DNA from: JBFELU01 sp041551965
GTDB taxonomy: Bacteria; Actinomycetota; Acidimicrobiia; Spongiisociales; UBA11373
Direction of reading: 5' to 3'
Assembly: GCA_041551965.1 (NCBI GenBank)
Contig: JBFELU010000012.1
Coordinates: 1 to 49,457 of the forward strand
DNA length: 49,457 nt
This document shows, one piece after another, positions 42,134 through 49,457 of this stretch (positions are counted from its first letter, which is position 1; the number at the start of each line of letters is the position of its first letter). A program made the translations under genes and the position numbers. The notes below the pieces were generated by a model. The model made no database searches and was not told where the DNA came from. It saw only the letters and a program-made list of their open reading frames with translations.

Positions 42134-43012
42134 TCAGTCGAGGTCGGCGACAAAAGCCGCCACCGCCGCCCCTATCTCATCGGGCGAATCCTCCTGGACG
42201 AAGTGGATGCCGGGCACCGTGACCTCGGTCTGATGGGGCCAGGTTCGGCAGATCTTCCGCTGGCGCCCGATCAAGATGGCTCCCGGCTCGGCGTTCACGA
42301 ACAGCTTGGGGATCGGAGCCGTCGCCAGCCATTCTCCGTACGCCTCGACGATGGCGTGGACGTCGGCGGGCTCACCGTCGATCGGGATCTGGCGCGGCCA
42401 CGTCAACGTGGGGCGGCGTGACTCGCCCGCCTCACGGAAGGGTTCCCGATACCGCTCCATTTCCTCTTCGGAGAGGTCGCGAATGATCGAGCCGGGAAGG
42501 ACCCTCTCCACGAACACGTTCTTCTCGAGGATCATCTCCTCACCGGCGTCGGAGCGAAGACCCTGGAACAGCCTCCGGCCGGTCTCGGGCCAGTCATCCC
42601 ACGAGACGGTGGCCACGATGGCCTCCATGTAGGCGATGCCGCGAACGGCCTCGGGGTGACGGTGGGCCCAGTGAAAACCGAGCCCGGAACCCCAATCGTG
42701 GACCACCAGCATGACCCGGTCGGTGGCTCCTACGGCCTCCATCCATGCTTCGAGGTGGTCGTAGTGGTCGACGAACCGGTAGCCGCCGGAGCGGGACGGC
42801 CCGGACCGGCCCATTCCCACGAGATCTGGTGCCAGGCATCGGCCGTGCTCCTCGAGGTGGGGTATCACGTTGCGCCAGAGATACGACGAGGTCGGATTAC
42901 CGTGCAGGAGCACGATCGGGTCGCCTCGTCCCGCCTCGACGTAGGCGATCGTGGTGTCGAGAACCTCCACGGTGCGGTGGGGGTAGGGGTCGGCTGCGGT
43001 GATAGGGCTCAT
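42134..43012 (-). CDS. haloalkane dehalogenase (HLD-II, DhaA/LinB type)
   Basis: A 292-residue alpha/beta hydrolase with the full haloalkane dehalogenase set. These are the nucleophile Asp106 next to halide-binding Trp107 (VVHDWGSGLGFHW), halide-stabilising Asn39 (LLHGNPTSSYLW), the catalytic acid Glu130 (AYMEAI) and the base His270 (GIHFVQEDSP). The spacing of Asp106, Glu130 and His270 is nearly that of DhaA (106, 130, 272). It hydrolyses carbon-halogen bonds to alcohols in the cytoplasm; natural substrates are unknown. The next gene encodes an acyl-CoA dehydrogenase. Confidence 0.95.
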   Translation of the reverse strand: MSPITAADPYPHRTVEVLDTTIAYVEAGRGDPIVLLHGNPTSSYLWRNVIPHLEEHGRCLAPDLVGMGRSGPSRSGGYRFVDHYDHLEAWMEAVGATDRVMLVVHDWGSGLGFHWAHRHPEAVRGIAYMEAIVATVSWDDWPETGRRLFQGLRSDAGEEMILEKNVFVERVLPGSIIRDLSEEEMERYREPFREAGESRRPTLTWPRQIPIDGEPADVHAIVEAYGEWLATAPIPKLFVNAEPGAILIGRQRKICRTWPHQTEVTVPGIHFVQEDSPDEIGAAVAAFVADLD

Positions 43013-43061
43013 GAGACCTCCCGGCTCGCCACGACCCTAGACACCTCCTAGGGTCGGGCCG

Positions 43062-43541
43062 ATGTCGATCGAAACCGCGGTCATCTCCGAGCTCGACCGG
43101 CTCGGCGCGTCGTACGAGGTCGTTCCCTGCGACCCTGATTTCGCCGATACCGCCGCCTTCTGTGAGCGGTACGGATACGACCCGGCCGCCTCGGCGAACG
43201 CCATCGTGATCGCCTCCCGCAAACCGGAGGGGCGGGTGTGCCTGTGTCTGGCGCTCGCCACGACCCGCCTCGACGTCAACCGGGTGGTGCGCGGCCTGCT
43301 CGACGTGCGCAAGCTCTCGTTCGCCACCGCGGAGCTGACCCGTGAGCTCACCGGGATGGCGATCGGCGGCGTGACGCCCTTCGGCCTGCCGAACCCGATG
43401 ACCATCTATGTCGATGCCAGGATCCCGCGCCTTCCCGAGGTGATCGTGGGGGGCGGGAGCCGGTCCATGAAGATCGTCGTCGACCCCGAGGTCTTTTCCC
43501 ACATGCCCGGGGTTGAGGTGGTCGAGGGCCTCGCCGGCTGA
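43062..43541 (+). CDS. YbaK-type aminoacyl-tRNA deacylase-like protein
   Basis: A 159-residue single-domain protein of the YbaK/ProX family. It has AVISELDRLGASYEVVPCDP, ANAIVIASRKPEGRVCLCLA, RKLSFATAELTRELTGMAIG and VTPFGLPNPMTIYVDARI, with the conserved Lys and the late Gly-Gly-Gly-Ser region GGGSRSMKI. Such free-standing editing domains hydrolyse mischarged tRNAs. The specific amino acid cannot be read. It is divergent from the dehalogenase gene. Confidence 0.9.
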   Translation: MSIETAVISELDRLGASYEVVPCDPDFADTAAFCERYGYDPAASANAIVIASRKPEGRVCLCLALATTRLDVNRVVRGLLDVRKLSFATAELTRELTGMAIGGVTPFGLPNPMTIYVDARIPRLPEVIVGGGSRSMKIVVDPEVFSHMPGVEVVEGLAG

Positions 43542-43584
43542 GGAAAGACGCCGATTCGGCGGTGCGGGTTTCTACGCTCCGCAG

Positions 43585-44721
43585 GTGACGATCGAACCGG
43601 AGATCCGCCGCCTGCGGTTCAGCCGCGAGGGCATGCCTCCGTGGATTCCCCGCCTGCTGCTGACGATCGTGGCGATCGTCGTCGGGCTGTTCACGGCATT
43701 CAACGTGCTGCAGCGGCTGCGGGGGCTCATCATCCTCCTGCTCATCTCGCTCTTCCTGTCCATCGCGCTCGAACCGGGGGTCAACTACCTGCACCGCCAC
43801 GGATGGCGGCGAGGCCTGGCCACCTGGGCACTCTTCCTGGCGGTGCTGGTGTCGGCCGGGCTGTTCATCGGCCTGATGGTGCCGCTGATCATCGACCAGG
43901 CGCTGCTCCTGGTGGATCGCATTCCCTCATACATCGATCAGGCAGCCGAATTCGGCGCCCGGTTCGGGGTCGACTTCTCCAGCGACCGAGTCGCCGATGC
44001 GGTCACCAATCTCGACTCGTCGCTGCAGGACGTCGCCGCCGACGTCGCCGGGAGCGTCTTCGGCGTGGGAACGGCCCTGCTCAACACGGTCCTGCAACTG
44101 CTCACGATCGGGCTCTTCACCTTCTACATGACCGCCGAGGGTCCCCGGTTGCGGCGGGCGGTGTGCTCGCTGTTGCCGCCGGAGCGGCAGCGGGAGGTGC
44201 TCCGGGTGCTCGACATCGCCATCGACAAGACGGGCGGGTACTTCTACTCGAGGGCGCTGCTGGCCGGGGTGGCGGCGACGGTGGGGTGGGCGACCTTCCG
44301 CATCATCGGCGTGCCGTTCGCCCTGGCCCTCGCCCTGTGGTTGGGGCTGTTGTCGCAGTTCGTTCCGGTGGTGGGCACCTACATCGGGGGGGTCCTGCCG
44401 TTGCTCATCGCGCTGCTCGAGAGCCCCGCCAAGGCGATCGCGGTGCTCGTGTTCATCATCGTGTACCAGCAGGTGGAGAACTACCTCCTGGCGCCCCGCA
44501 TCACCGAGAGAACGATGGCTCTCCACCCGGCCGTGTCGTTCGCTTCGGCGATCGCCGGCGGCACCCTGCTCGGGGTGCCGGGGGCGCTGATGGCGCTGCC
44601 GACGGCAGCCACCATCCAGGCCTTCGTGAGCACCTACCTGCGCCGTCACGAGGTGATCGACGATCCCCTGACGGACGACGATGCGGACGAGGCACGCCCG
44701 GCCCGCGAACCCTCTTCGTGA
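43585..44721 (+). CDS. AI-2E family transporter (YdiK/PerM-like)
   Basis: A 378-residue inner-membrane protein with about eight helices. Family features are the first helices FTAFNVLQRLRGLIILLL and SLFLSIALEPGVNYLHRHGW, a long cytoplasmic linker, and the conserved end LSQFVPVVGTYIGGVLPLLI, QQVENYLLAPRIT and HPAVSFASAIAGGTLLG. Despite the name, members include ion antiporters and proteins of unclear substrate. The GTG start at 43585 is followed by an N-terminus of normal length. The stop overlaps the phosphatase start (GTGA). Confidence 0.92.
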   Translation: MTIEPEIRRLRFSREGMPPWIPRLLLTIVAIVVGLFTAFNVLQRLRGLIILLLISLFLSIALEPGVNYLHRHGWRRGLATWALFLAVLVSAGLFIGLMVPLIIDQALLLVDRIPSYIDQAAEFGARFGVDFSSDRVADAVTNLDSSLQDVAADVAGSVFGVGTALLNTVLQLLTIGLFTFYMTAEGPRLRRAVCSLLPPERQREVLRVLDIAIDKTGGYFYSRALLAGVAATVGWATFRIIGVPFALALALWLGLLSQFVPVVGTYIGGVLPLLIALLESPAKAIAVLVFIIVYQQVENYLLAPRITERTMALHPAVSFASAIAGGTLLGVPGALMALPTAATIQAFVSTYLRRHEVIDDPLTDDDADEARPAREPSS

Positions 44722-45134
44722 GGATCCTCTTCGTCTGCACCGGCAACATCTGCCGGTCGCCGATGGCCGAGGCGGTGGCGCGCTCCCTCACAGGATCCGA
44801 CGTTGAAGTCGCCAGCGCCGGGATCCACGGCCTCGAGGACTCGCCGGCGTCGGGCCATGCGGTGACCGCGCTCGCCGAAGTGGGTATCGACGGGTCCTCG
44901 CATCGGGCGCGTCGGCTCTCGCCGGGGCTCATGGCGGCCGCCGATCGCATCTACGTGATGACCGAGGAGCAACGGCGCTTGCTCCGGGCGTGGCCGGGAC
45001 CGGTCGCGCCCGAGTTGCTCGATCCTGAGGGCAACGACATCGACGACCCCTACGGCATGGACCTCGAGGACTACCGGGAGGCGCTTCGACGTATCACGGC
45101 CGCCGTCGAATCCCGGGTCGCCGACTGGGGCTAG
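44718..45134 (+). CDS. low-molecular-weight protein tyrosine phosphatase
   Basis: A 138-residue LMW-PTP. The P-loop CTGNICRSP has the nucleophile Cys7 and Arg13, at the very N-terminus as in the family. VASAGIHGLEDSPAS follows, and the general acid Asp lies in IDDPYGMDLEDY. It could dephosphorylate tyrosine on proteins or arginine-phosphate (McsB-linked types). It is coupled to the AI-2E transporter gene by a 4-bp overlap and converges with the MGMT-Ada gene, with stops overlapping by 4 bp. Confidence 0.94.
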   Translation: MRILFVCTGNICRSPMAEAVARSLTGSDVEVASAGIHGLEDSPASGHAVTALAEVGIDGSSHRARRLSPGLMAAADRIYVMTEEQRRLLRAWPGPVAPELLDPEGNDIDDPYGMDLEDYREALRRITAAVESRVADWG

Positions 45135-45904
45135 GCCGCGGCCGCGGGACGGCAACGCCGGCAGGGCCGGTAGCCGGCCTCGGCGGCGGCGGCGGTGCTG
45201 CGGAACTCGACGCGGTGCCGTGTGGTGATGCGCCTGGCATCGCGGCAGGTGGGGTGGCAGAAGATGTGGGTCGTGTCGCTCCCCACGAATCGCACCCCGC
45301 GGGCGGCGTCGCGGGCCAGCCGCCCGGTGTCGAGCCCCTCGGCTTCCAGGAGGCGGCCCTTGTTGGATCGATCCCCGAGCGAATAATCACCGAGACGCCC
45401 ATCGGATCGCACGACACGGTGACACGGGACGACGAGGGGAACCGGGTTGCGGGCCAGGGCGGTGCCGACCGCCCGGGTGGCTCCGGGCCGTCCGATCTCG
45501 GTTGCGATCCATCCGTAGGGCCGGATCTCGCCGGCAGGGATCTCAGCGGTCTTGCGAAGGACGGCCTCCTGGAACGGCGTCACCCCGGCGAGGTCGAGAG
45601 TCAGCTTGCCGGGTTTGCCTTCGGCAATCGCCCGGTCGAGGTGTGCCTCGATCGGCGCCGGTACTTCCTCGGCCGGGACTGCCGGCCTCCCGTGGCGCTC
45701 GGTGAAGCGCTCCTCGAATTCCTGTGGCGAAGGGGCGAGGTCGACCGCCGAGACGCCCCGGTCGTTGAACGCCACGAACACCCTGCCGAGCACACTGTCC
45801 CGAACGACATAGCGGTCGGCGAGGCCGGTGGCCGCCATGATCCGGGGGAGGAGATGGGCGGGCGCCTCGGCGCGCAAGCCGGCGAGATGCTCGGTGATGT
45901 TCAT
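45131..45904 (-). CDS. MGMT with C-terminal Ada zinc-binding domain
   Basis: A 257-residue protein with the usual Ada order reversed. Residues about 30-190 are an O6-alkylguanine-DNA alkyltransferase with the acceptor Cys161 in VVPCHRVV and TPFQEAVLRKTAEIPAGEI. Residues about 203-253 are an Ada metal-binding domain with four cysteines: Cys216 and Cys220 (FCHPTC), Cys248 and Cys251 (GYRPCRRC). In E. coli Ada the first of these takes methyl from phosphotriesters and switches on transcription. There is no AraC-type DNA-binding domain. The start overlaps the sigma factor stop (ATGA), placing it where anti-sigma factors usually lie. Confidence 0.92.
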   Translation of the reverse strand: MNITEHLAGLRAEAPAHLLPRIMAATGLADRYVVRDSVLGRVFVAFNDRGVSAVDLAPSPQEFEERFTERHGRPAVPAEEVPAPIEAHLDRAIAEGKPGKLTLDLAGVTPFQEAVLRKTAEIPAGEIRPYGWIATEIGRPGATRAVGTALARNPVPLVVPCHRVVRSDGRLGDYSLGDRSNKGRLLEAEGLDTGRLARDAARGVRFVGSDTTHIFCHPTCRDARRITTRHRVEFRSTAAAAEAGYRPCRRCRPAAAA

Positions 45905-46464
45905 GGTGCCTCCTGAGTGACGAGGGTCCGCAGTCGATCGAGGCCGCGGTGGACGTCGTTCTTCACCGTGCCGAGGGGGCGCCCCAGCGCTTCGGCGATC
46001 TCGCCGTACCCCAGGCCGACGACATGTCGCAGCACGACGGATGAGCGCTGGGCCCAGGGCAGTCGGGCGACCCGAGCGGCGAGATCCTCGAGTCCGATGA
46101 GGTCGAGAGCCCGCTGTTCGGGACCCGCTTCCGGATCGACGGCAACGGTCGGCTCGGACACCAGCGTCTCGCGTCGGCGGGCCAGCGTCCGGGCTCGATT
46201 CCGGCACAGGTTGGCGGCGATCGTCCAGATCCAGCCCCGGAGCCGAAGGTTCCTGATGCGAGCGGCCGGGTAGTCCCCCAGCGCTCGATAGGCCCGCAGG
46301 AAGGCTTCCTGGGTGACGTCTTCAGCGTCGGCCCGGCTGCCCGTCATGCGGAGGGCACCGCTGAACACGGCGTCCTGCAGGGCCCGGACCAGATGGGGAA
46401 AGGCCCCGTCGAGGTCGCGGGCCAGTGCGGCGGGGAGCCGGTCGATGTCGATGGGTTCGTTCAT
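45901..46464 (-). CDS. ECF-type RNA polymerase sigma factor
   Basis: A 187-residue sigma-70 factor with only regions 2 and 4. Region 2 has GSRADAEDVTQEAFLRAYRAL and RIRNLRLRGWIWTIAANLC followed by RNRAR. Region 4 has LPWAQRSSVVLRHVVGLGY, then GEIAEALGRPLGTVKNDVHR. The ATG at 46464 is preferred over 46476. It is translationally coupled to the MGMT-Ada protein, so it may direct an alkylation-damage response, with the Ada zinc domain as a possible sensor. That link is inferred from position only. Confidence 0.92.
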   Translation of the reverse strand: MNEPIDIDRLPAALARDLDGAFPHLVRALQDAVFSGALRMTGSRADAEDVTQEAFLRAYRALGDYPAARIRNLRLRGWIWTIAANLCRNRARTLARRRETLVSEPTVAVDPEAGPEQRALDLIGLEDLAARVARLPWAQRSSVVLRHVVGLGYGEIAEALGRPLGTVKNDVHRGLDRLRTLVTQEAP

Positions 46465-46603
46465 GCGCCTCCTCATCTACCAGAACCCCGCCGCCGGCGC
46501 TGCGGTTGCAGCGGGGTGCCGGCCGATTCCTCGGCGGGGCCCTTCGGACAATTGTGTCGTTCGCCTCTGTTCGTGGCGTTCTTGGGGTGTTGAGATGAAG
46601 ACA

Positions 46604-46631
46604 AGGCTTTGTGAAATCTTTCACAAAGCCT
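46604..46631. promoter_or_regulatory. Rex-type operator upstream of hdrA
   Basis: The arms AGGCTTTGTGAAA (46604-46616) and TTTCACAAAGCCT (46619-46631) are perfect 13-bp inverted repeats. The core matches TTGTGAA-N4-TTCACAA, the binding site of the redox repressor Rex. Rex senses the NADH/NAD+ ratio and represses fermentative and respiratory genes. The site lies 115 bp upstream of the HdrA-GltD start and 140 bp upstream of the sigma factor start, so the former is the better target. Confidence 0.8.
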
Positions 46632-46745
46632 CATGGTCGGCTTGCCGCCGGCTGCGAAGGAGGGATGTGGAGAGAACTCCTGAGCAGAGGGGGAGCACAT
46701 GGGGTGTGTGCTTGCCGCGGGGGTTCCGCGACCGAAGGGCACCGG

Positions 46746-49457
46746 ATGGAACCTGTCACTAACGGCGGACCCAAGATCGGCTTCTTCATCTGCCACTGCG
46801 GGACGAACATCGCCAAGACGGTCGATGTCGAAGCCGTGGCAGAGCACATCGGCGAAATGCCGGGCGTCGCCGTGTCGCGCAACTACGAGTTCATGTGTTC
46901 CGAGCCCGGTCAGAACCTGATCGAGCGTGACATCGCCGAGCAGGGACTCGACCGCGTGGTCGTGGCCGCTTGCTCGCCGATGATGCATGAGCCGACGTTT
47001 CGGGCGGCGTGTGAGCGGGCCGGACTCAATCCCTACCTGTTCCAGATGGTCAACGTGCGGGAGCACTGTTCGTGGATCCATGAGGACACCACGGCGGCCA
47101 CCGGGAAGGCCAAGGCACTGGCCGGAGCGGCGATCCATCGGGTCGCCTATCAAGAACCGCTCTTCCCGTCGACGGCCAACGTGCATCCGGACACGATGAT
47201 CATCGGGGCCGGCATCGCCGGGATCCAGGCTGCTCTCGACCTGTCCGCCGCCGGCAACGAGGTCTACCTCGTCGAGAGGGAATCGACCATCGGCGGGAAC
47301 ATGGCCCGCTTCGACAAGACGTTCCCGACCCTCGACTGTTCCTCCTGCATCCTCACCCCGAAGATGGTGGACGTCGCGCAAAAGGACAACATCCACATCC
47401 TGTCGCTGAGCGAGCTCGAAGAGGTGAGCGGCTTCGCCGGCAACTTCTCCGTCAAGGTCCACAAGCAGGCCCGATACGTGACCCCGGCCTGTACCTCGTG
47501 CCAGGCCTGCATCGACGTCTGCCCCATCGAGGTGCCCAGCCCCTTCGACATGGGCATGTCGACGAGGACGGCGATCCACAAGTCGTTCCCCCAGGCTGTC
47601 CCCAACCAGTTCCTCATCGAGAAGGACCTCCGGCCGCCCTGCTGGCAGGCCTGCCCGATCGGACAAGAGGCCGCCGGCTACGTCGCGCTGATTGGTGAAG
47701 GCAAGTTCTCCGAAGCGGCCCGGTTGATCCGCCAGACCAACCCACTGCCCGTGGTGTGCGGCCGGGTCTGCTACCACCCCTGTGAAGAGGCGTGCAGCCG
47801 GGGCTTCGTCGAGGAGCCCATCGCCATCCAGCACTTGAAGCGGTTCGCCCTCGACTGGGAGGCGGCCCACAACGGAGAGGTCACTCTCCCCGAGCCGGCA
47901 GAACGTCACGGCGAGAAGGTGGCCATCATCGGCAGCGGCCCCGCCGGCCTGGCCTGTGCCCACGAGCTCGCCATGCGCGGCTACGCCTCGACCGTCTTCG
48001 AGCGGGAGGAAGTGCTGGGCGGGATGCTGGCGCTCGGGATTCCCCGCTACCGGCTGCCACAAGAGCAGCTGGATCAGGACATCGATTTCATTCGCCGCAT
48101 GGGGGTCGAGTTCCGCACCGGCGTCGATTTCGGCACGGACCTCACCCTCGAGCAACTCAAGGGTGAGGGCTACGACGCCGTCTTCCTGGCGACCGGCGCC
48201 CATCGGGGGATCCCCATGGGCATCCCCGGCTCCGACCTGGATGGAGTCGTGGACGCTGTCAGAGGTCTCCAGGAACAGGCCGTCGGCAAGAAGCTGAAGG
48301 TCCACGGCAGGGTGGCAATCGTCGGCGGGGGCAACTGCGGCATCGACGCCGCCCGCACCGCCATCCGCGAGGGCGCCGATTCGGTCACGGTCGTCTATCG
48401 CCGCACGGATGTCGAGATGCCGTGCGGGGAGTTGGAGGCCTTCGATGCCCGTGCGGAAGGCATCGAGATCATGTTCCTCAAGGCTCCGGTCGAGGTCCTC
48501 GGCGAGAACGGCAAGGTGACCGGGCTCCGGTGCGTCGATATGGAGCTCGGCGAGCCCGATGATACAGGGCGGCGCCGTCCCATCCCCATCGAGGGCTCGG
48601 AGCACGATCTGCCCTTCGACATGGTGTTGTCCGCCATCGGCCAGCAACCCGACCTCGACTACCTGGAGCACGGTATCGGCGAGATCAGCCTGTCCCCGTG
48701 GGGAACGCTCGACGTTGACGCCGAGACCTACCGGACCGACGTTCCCGGCCTGTTTGCCGGTGGCGATGCCGTCACCGGGCCGACCACGGTGGTGTCGGCG
48801 ATGGGCACCGGCAAGCGGGCCGGTGAGGCGATCCACAAGTTCCTGCGCGGCATGCCGATGGAGGACTTCGCGACCCACTCCGTTCCCGCCGAGATCGAAC
48901 GCCATTCGGACCGGCCCCATCGCTACTCGGCCCCGTACGACGAGATACCTCGGCAGGCGCGGCACGAGATGCCCAAGCTCGAGGCCGAGGCGAGGATCAG
49001 AGGCTGGGACGAAGTCGAACTCGGGTTCACCGAGGAGCAAGCGGTGGCCGAGGCGAAGCGGTGCCTCCATTGCGGTGTCTGCGTCGAGTGCATGCAATGC
49101 GTGGGCGCCTGTCTTCCGAAAGCAATCGACCACTCCCAGAAGGACGAGGTCCTCGAGTTGGAGGTGGGTCAGATTCTCGTGTCGACCGGCTTCAAGCAGT
49201 TTGATGCCTCGGAAATCGGTCGCTACGGCTACGGCAGGCTCCCCAACGTGATCACCGGCCTCGAATTCGAGCGGATGCTGTCGTCGACCGGACCCACCAA
49301 CGGCAAGATCCTCGTCGACGGGCGGCCGCCGAGAAGGGTGGCCGTGGTCCACTGCGTCGGCTCGCGCGATGAGAACTACCGGAAGTACTGCTCGCGGGTG
49401 TGCTGCATGTACGCCCTCAAGTTCTCCCATCTGGTGAAGGAGCGGACCGACGCCGAC
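46746..49457 (+). CDS. hdrA: HdrA-like / GltD-like fused FAD iron-sulfur oxidoreductase (partial)
   Basis: An open frame of 904 codons with no stop before the window end. Residues 1-260 are HdrA-like: FICHCGTNIAKTVDVEAV, an FAD Rossmann fold from about 150 (MIIGAGIAGIQAALDLS), LDCSSCILTPKMVDV, and a [4Fe-4S] site CTSCQACIDVCP (from Cys249). Residues about 295-700 are GltD-like (small subunit of glutamate synthase): PPCWQACPIGQE, VCYHPCEEACSRG, FAD fold VAIIGSGPAGLACAH, NAD(P) fold VAIVGGGNCGIDAA, then GLFAGGDAVTGPTTVVSAMG. A second iron-sulfur cluster, CLHCGVCVECMQCVGAC, is at about 773, then HdrA resumes (VAVVHCVGSRDENYRKYCSR). It probably bifurcates or transfers electrons between NAD(P)H and a disulfide or ferredoxin partner. 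Confidence 0.9.
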   Translation, partial: MEPVTNGGPKIGFFICHCGTNIAKTVDVEAVAEHIGEMPGVAVSRNYEFMCSEPGQNLIERDIAEQGLDRVVVAACSPMMHEPTFRAACERAGLNPYLFQMVNVREHCSWIHEDTTAATGKAKALAGAAIHRVAYQEPLFPSTANVHPDTMIIGAGIAGIQAALDLSAAGNEVYLVERESTIGGNMARFDKTFPTLDCSSCILTPKMVDVAQKDNIHILSLSELEEVSGFAGNFSVKVHKQARYVTPACTSCQACIDVCPIEVPSPFDMGMSTRTAIHKSFPQAVPNQFLIEKDLRPPCWQACPIGQEAAGYVALIGEGKFSEAARLIRQTNPLPVVCGRVCYHPCEEACSRGFVEEPIAIQHLKRFALDWEAAHNGEVTLPEPAERHGEKVAIIGSGPAGLACAHELAMRGYASTVFEREEVLGGMLALGIPRYRLPQEQLDQDIDFIRRMGVEFRTGVDFGTDLTLEQLKGEGYDAVFLATGAHRGIPMGIPGSDLDGVVDAVRGLQEQAVGKKLKVHGRVAIVGGGNCGIDAARTAIREGADSVTVVYRRTDVEMPCGELEAFDARAEGIEIMFLKAPVEVLGENGKVTGLRCVDMELGEPDDTGRRRPIPIEGSEHDLPFDMVLSAIGQQPDLDYLEHGIGEISLSPWGTLDVDAETYRTDVPGLFAGGDAVTGPTTVVSAMGTGKRAGEAIHKFLRGMPMEDFATHSVPAEIERHSDRPHRYSAPYDEIPRQARHEMPKLEAEARIRGWDEVELGFTEEQAVAEAKRCLHCGVCVECMQCVGACLPKAIDHSQKDEVLELEVGQILVSTGFKQFDASEIGRYGYGRLPNVITGLEFERMLSSTGPTNGKILVDGRPPRRVAVVHCVGSRDENYRKYCSRVCCMYALKFSHLVKERTDAD

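Noticed and set aside
46473..49430. 985-residue open frame on the minus strand
   Set aside because: It is the mirror of the HdrA-GltD gene, whose plus frame has clear iron-sulfur and Rossmann motifs. Long antisense frames are common in GC-rich DNA.
1..49457. CRISPR arrays, insertion sequences, phage genes or integrase/att sites
   Set aside because: No regularly spaced repeats, transposase, integrase or phage structural genes were seen. Composition and gene packing look uniform.

Overview
This is a GC-rich bacterial chromosome segment with no sign of a plasmid, phage or insertion sequence. It is most likely from an actinomycetote, perhaps Acidimicrobiia. Supporting genes are a proteasome activator Bpa ending in GQYL, an F420-type luciferase-like oxidoreductase, a WS/DGAT acyltransferase, a sortase, and a Glu-Asp-Phe tRNA cluster. 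The placement is an inference from gene content only. Genes are tightly packed, and 4 to 11 bp overlaps between neighbours are common.

Layout. 1-5.4 kb: an unrecognised protein, a DUF1992 protein, a UPF0316-type membrane protein, three tRNAs, a methyltransferase, a PfkB kinase overlapping an RTX-SpoIID secreted protein, and a chagasin-like lipoprotein. 5.4-10.3 kb: a sulfotransferase, tRNA-Lys, a DUF4397 surface protein with its sortase, a histidine kinase and a threonine dehydratase-like enzyme. 10.3-16.5 kb: a hemolysin III protein, an unusual AP-endonuclease-like/LigD-polymerase fusion, a rhodanese, two small proteins, a stand-alone 5'-3' exonuclease and an MpaB-type oxygenase. 16.5-22.9 kb: an LLM oxidoreductase and two ABC systems (ABC-2 and FtsX/MacB type) with a DUF4342 gene between them. 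22.9-26.3 kb: a decayed mscS gene, an SRAP protein, an alpha/beta hydrolase divergent from a MarR regulator, and a Na+/Ca2+ exchanger. 26.3-32.2 kb: an AlkA-type glycosylase, WS/DGAT, a degenerate S41 lipoprotein, a PQQ-type propeller and a CREST-like membrane protein. 32.2-39.7 kb: PolX, a NYN-LOTUS protein, a lipoprotein, a structured non-coding region, a dimethylargininase, and a Bpa/acyltransferase/photolyase operon. 39.7-46.5 kb: a cyclophilin, an acyl-CoA dehydrogenase, a haloalkane dehalogenase, a YbaK-type protein, an AI-2E transporter, a tyrosine phosphatase, and an ECF sigma factor overlapping an MGMT-Ada protein. 46.6-49.5 kb: a Rex-like operator and a large HdrA-GltD fusion that runs off the end.

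Two themes stand out. First, DNA repair and nucleic-acid enzymes are frequent: the Nfo-like/LigD-Pol fusion, a 5'-3' exonuclease, SRAP, an AlkA-type glycosylase, PolX, a photolyase, MGMT-Ada and NYN-LOTUS. They are scattered rather than in one operon. Second, several proteins have unusual architectures or regulatory DNA: the Nfo-like/LigD-Pol fusion, MGMT with a C-terminal Ada zinc domain translationally coupled to a sigma factor, SpoIID with RTX repeats, a sortase start region inside a 15-bp perfect hairpin, and a Rex-type box before HdrA-GltD. These are the main candidates for something undescribed.
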